From Acinetobacter johnsonii CIP 64.6 (GTDB lineage: Bacteria; Pseudomonadota; Gammaproteobacteria; Pseudomonadales; Moraxellaceae): a DNA stretch of 64,000 bases. This document shows, one piece after another, positions 61,549-64,000 of the stretch (positions within the stretch are counted from its first letter, which is position 1; every line of letters starts with the position of its first letter). The notes beneath the pieces were generated by a model, which saw nothing but the letters and a program-made list of their open reading frames with translations, did no database searches and was not told the DNA's origin. The position numbers and the translations under genes were made by a program. Where the stretch lies: assembly GCF_000368045.1 (NCBI RefSeq), contig NZ_KB849234.1, positions 244,854-308,853 on the forward strand, written 5' to 3'.

Positions 61549-62976
61549 TTAATCTGTGTCGCGATCCGCTTTGAGCTGTTTTAAAATTGCCCTTAAGACT
61601 TCAATTCGGGCCTGTTGTTTATCATTGGTGGAAATAATATACCAAGGCGCATAACCTGTATCGGTATGTGCAAACATATCCGCGGCTGCCTTTAAATAGT
61701 CATCCCATTTGTCGCGATTGCGCCAATCTTCTTCGGTAATTTTAAAACGTTTATGCGGAGTACTTTCGCGGGCTTTAAACCGCGCTGCTTGTTCATCTTT
61801 ATCAATCGCCAGCCAAAACTTAATCAGCACGGTTTGGCTGTTGCTGAGGTTTTTTTCAAAACGATTGATTTCCGCATAAGCGCGTTGCCACTCTACCTCG
61901 GTTGCGAAGCCTTCTATCCTCTCTACCAAAACGCGTCCATACCACGTCCGATCAAAAATAGTGATGTCATCCGACTGCAATTTGCTCCAAAAACGCCACA
62001 GATAAGGACGGCGTAACTCATATTTTTCAGGTGCTGCAATGGTATGAATTTCATATTCTCGCGGGTCGAGCTTTTTCACAATACGCTTAATCGCCCCCCC
62101 TTTACCCGCAGCATCCATACCTTCAAAAGCGATCACCACTTTACGGTCATCACAGCGCATGGCATCGGCCACTTGTTTGGTGAGTTTTTTCAATTCTGAT
62201 TTATAGTTCGCATCCTCAGCTTGAGGGACTTCAAACTGAGTCAGAATATCTGGTATTGGTGCTTGCTGCCATTTTAGCGCGGCCTTTTTTTCATGCTCTG
62301 GACAGTGACGCAGCGCCGTTAAAATCGCTTGTGCAAAATTGTGATTACGCAAATCTTCATCTTCACCATCAATGATTTGCCAGTCGTCAGTGAAGCGCGT
62401 ACGTAGTTTTTGCAAAGTGTCGTATTGTTTTTTATTACGCCAGTCTAGCCCATGCAACTTATGCCAATGCACTTCGCTCGGGTCCATCTCATCCAGACGC
62501 TTTTGCAAAGACTTCCACGACAAATCAAACCAGACTTTTAAGACATCTACATTGTTATTTTTTAAGTCCTGCTCAAAAGCCCGCATATTGCTGATGTATT
62601 CATCAAACAAGGTGTCGTCTAAAGGCTTTGAAGCATGCATGGCCGTAGCCAACAAGTCCCCATACCAGTTACCAAACCACACCATAATTTGCCCTTCGGC
62701 AGGTACAAATCGGGTATACGGTTGCCAAAAAGGCTGTTTTAGATTAAACAAGTGCGGTGGATCGGCTTTGACATATAAAAAACGAGGATCGACCCATTCG
62801 CGCAGCTGTTTCACCGCTTCGCCTTTACCCGCAAGTTCAATTCCACTGACCAAAATCACCAAACTTTTTGCATTGCTCTGATCACGGGTATTCATCAACG
62901 CATATTGCGCTTCAATTAAGTCCAGTGAAAGCTGTTCTTCGTTCAGCACTGCACTGGCGATCGTTTCTGTATCCAT
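61549..62976 (-). CDS. pap: Polyphosphate:AMP phosphotransferase (two-domain PPK2)
   Basis: A 475-aa enzyme that makes ADP from AMP and polyphosphate. It has two tandem PPK2 domains. The C-terminal one has a complete Walker A (EGMDAAGKGGAIK, about 285-297) and Walker B/lid motifs DRTWYGRVLVERIEGF. The N-terminal one has a weaker loop (SGIELAGKGEA, about 44-54) with Glu in place of the usual Asp and no full lid. This layout and length match Pap of Acinetobacter johnsonii, where only one domain was thought catalytic. Cytoplasmic; single gene. Confidence 0.95.
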   Translation of the reverse strand: MDTETIASAVLNEEQLSLDLIEAQYALMNTRDQSNAKSLVILVSGIELAGKGEAVKQLREWVDPRFLYVKADPPHLFNLKQPFWQPYTRFVPAEGQIMVWFGNWYGDLLATAMHASKPLDDTLFDEYISNMRAFEQDLKNNNVDVLKVWFDLSWKSLQKRLDEMDPSEVHWHKLHGLDWRNKKQYDTLQKLRTRFTDDWQIIDGEDEDLRNHNFAQAILTALRHCPEHEKKAALKWQQAPIPDILTQFEVPQAEDANYKSELKKLTKQVADAMRCDDRKVVIAFEGMDAAGKGGAIKRIVKKLDPREYEIHTIAAPEKYELRRPYLWRFWSKLQSDDITIFDRTWYGRVLVERIEGFATEVEWQRAYAEINRFEKNLSNSQTVLIKFWLAIDKDEQAARFKARESTPHKRFKITEEDWRNRDKWDDYLKAAADMFAHTDTGYAPWYIISTNDKQQARIEVLRAILKQLKADRDTD

Positions 62977-63171
62977 TGCCCCTCCTTTTTTCTATTTAAT
63001 CAAATCACTAGATCCTAAAAAATGATGATCTAGATGATTTTCACACGCGTCTTTTGACTACTTCTACATCAAACTGACCACAAATAAATAGTTTTTTTGT
63101 CACTTTGTCATAGCGAGTTCCGTCATCACGCACTAAGATTTAGCTATCTTTAAATAGAACTGAGACAGCAA

Positions 63172-63876
63172 ATGTCCAAACTCGCCGCCCTCGATGAGCT
63201 TTTAGAACAGTATTACCAATTGCATTATCATCAAGATTCGGTGCTCTTCCAACGTTTACAAGATGTGCAAGTCTGGCAAAAACAACGGATGCAGCGCACA
63301 CATAACAAGGCTTTTGCAGAAAAACAAAACCTCTTGATGGCCGAGTATTTTATTAACCGTTTATATGGCGGCCCAGATTTTGACGCTTTGGCAGGACAAA
63401 TTGCGCGCTTGAACAAATATGCGCATAAAGCGGAGAAATTAATTCCTGAAAATGCCATTAAAACAGGTACCTCTGGGGTTGAGTTGGCGATTTTGGCGGT
63501 GCGACTAGATGAACAAGTGGCAATGCAATTACTGAAAGATCACCATCCCTATGAAGCCTTAACCGATGATTTGATGCGCCAAGCCTACTTAAAACTAGAA
63601 CAAGGCGAAGAACGTTTGAAACAGCTATATTTACTCGATCAATTGGGTAAGAACCTCGATAAATACATGCGCTCTTTTATGGTCTATACCGCTTTTAAGA
63701 TGTGTAAAGGGACTGCCAACAAATATAACTTCAATATCATGTATGAATTTATGCAGGATGGCTTTTTGGCCATGAAACCGCTAAAGTCGGCGGAGAAATT
63801 TGTGAAAGACTTTACTGCGGTGGAACGTCAAATTATTGACAAAGTCCATGCGGGGCATTTGTATCCTTTTCAGTAA
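63172..63876 (+). CDS. FFLEELY-motif-like protein, 234 aa
   Basis: A 234-aa helical, cytoplasmic protein. Its early segment AEKQNLLMAEYFINRLYGGPDF corresponds to the place where related proteins carry FFLEELYGP, so I assign it to the FFLEELY-motif group by resemblance. Function unknown. Near-even Leu/Lys/Glu content predicts a helical bundle, and no membrane helix or signal is present. A terminator follows. Confidence 0.65.
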   Translation: MSKLAALDELLEQYYQLHYHQDSVLFQRLQDVQVWQKQRMQRTHNKAFAEKQNLLMAEYFINRLYGGPDFDALAGQIARLNKYAHKAEKLIPENAIKTGTSGVELAILAVRLDEQVAMQLLKDHHPYEALTDDLMRQAYLKLEQGEERLKQLYLLDQLGKNLDKYMRSFMVYTAFKMCKGTANKYNFNIMYEFMQDGFLAMKPLKSAEKFVKDFTAVERQIIDKVHAGHLYPFQ

Positions 63877-63907
63877 ACTTCAACAAATGACTTGATAAAA
63901 ATAAGCC

Positions 63908-63933
63908 AACAGCAGCTTTGCTCTGCTGTTTTT
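63908..63933 (+). terminator. Rho-independent terminator
   Basis: AACAGCAG / CTGCTGTT with a 7-nt loop and a short T run, 32 bases after the FFLEELY-like stop. Confidence 0.8.
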
Positions 63934-64000
63934 CTGTATATTATTCAGCACAATTGCATGATGGTTACTGTACAACGTCCTAGAATCTGTCATCATGCAT

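Noticed and set aside
1..64000. CRISPR arrays, insertion sequences, integrases, rRNA genes
   Set aside because: No regularly spaced direct repeats, transposase or integrase frames, or rRNA sequence were found on either strand.

Overview
The window looks like a chromosomal segment of an Acinetobacter species (Gammaproteobacteria, Moraxellaceae). The grounds are a modest GC content, a 475-residue two-domain polyphosphate:AMP phosphotransferase of the type first described in Acinetobacter johnsonii, type II secretion genes (gspF, gspG) standing apart from a full gsp cluster, and small lipoproteins and FFLEELY-like proteins typical of that group. This assignment rests on recognition, not on a database search.

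Layout, left to right. Bases 1-260 hold two identical tRNA-Lys(TTT) genes. 400-3561 hold a lipoprotein, a PspC-like protein, an HPP-CBS membrane protein and a tandem pair of Cys/His-rich small proteins. 3667-6725 is glyQ-glyS. 6776-9482 is a very AT-rich two-gene island on the minus strand, a UvrD-like helicase coupled to an unknown 222-aa protein, and looks like an accessory or defence-type insertion. 9656-19500 is a mosaic of small envelope proteins (including two LEA-like periplasmic proteins), a 2-hydroxyacid dehydrogenase, an alpha/beta hydrolase, a methyltransferase, a GFA-family protein, a flavoprotein with a TrmB-like methyltransferase, YacG and a 59-aa membrane peptide. 19531-25869 holds a glyoxalase-II-like hydrolase, hemH, a DUF4062 protein, murI, a DUF1285 protein and ETF-ubiquinone oxidoreductase.

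25900-31575 is the most distinctive accessory region: an orphan type VI secretion vgrG module read on the minus strand. VgrG carries an AT-rich, transthyretin-like C-terminal extension. Three bases downstream lies a 256-aa candidate effector with an ordered His...Cys pair (H44, C169), suggesting a permuted papain/NlpC-like hydrolase. A membrane-anchored 153-aa candidate immunity protein follows, then a row of small lipoproteins. Two of these are paralogues with an Ig-like repeat; between them lies a third, unrelated lipoprotein. All three carry single-base frame breaks.

31747-50815 returns to core functions: tusA-like, corC-lnt, csaA, gspF-gspG, priA, a KefC-type antiporter, hslO, a DUF2147 protein, cbpA-cbpM, a DUF465 protein, a CorA/ZntB transporter, pnp, rpsO and a serine hydrolase of the beta-lactamase fold. 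About 700 bases of non-coding sequence (50816-51513) contain two related palindromes and a minus-strand terminator, possibly a small RNA. 51514-60774 is the recC-recB-recD operon on the minus strand. The right end holds an unknown protein with hydrophobic segments, pap and an FFLEELY-like protein. No CRISPR array, insertion sequence, integrase or rRNA was seen.
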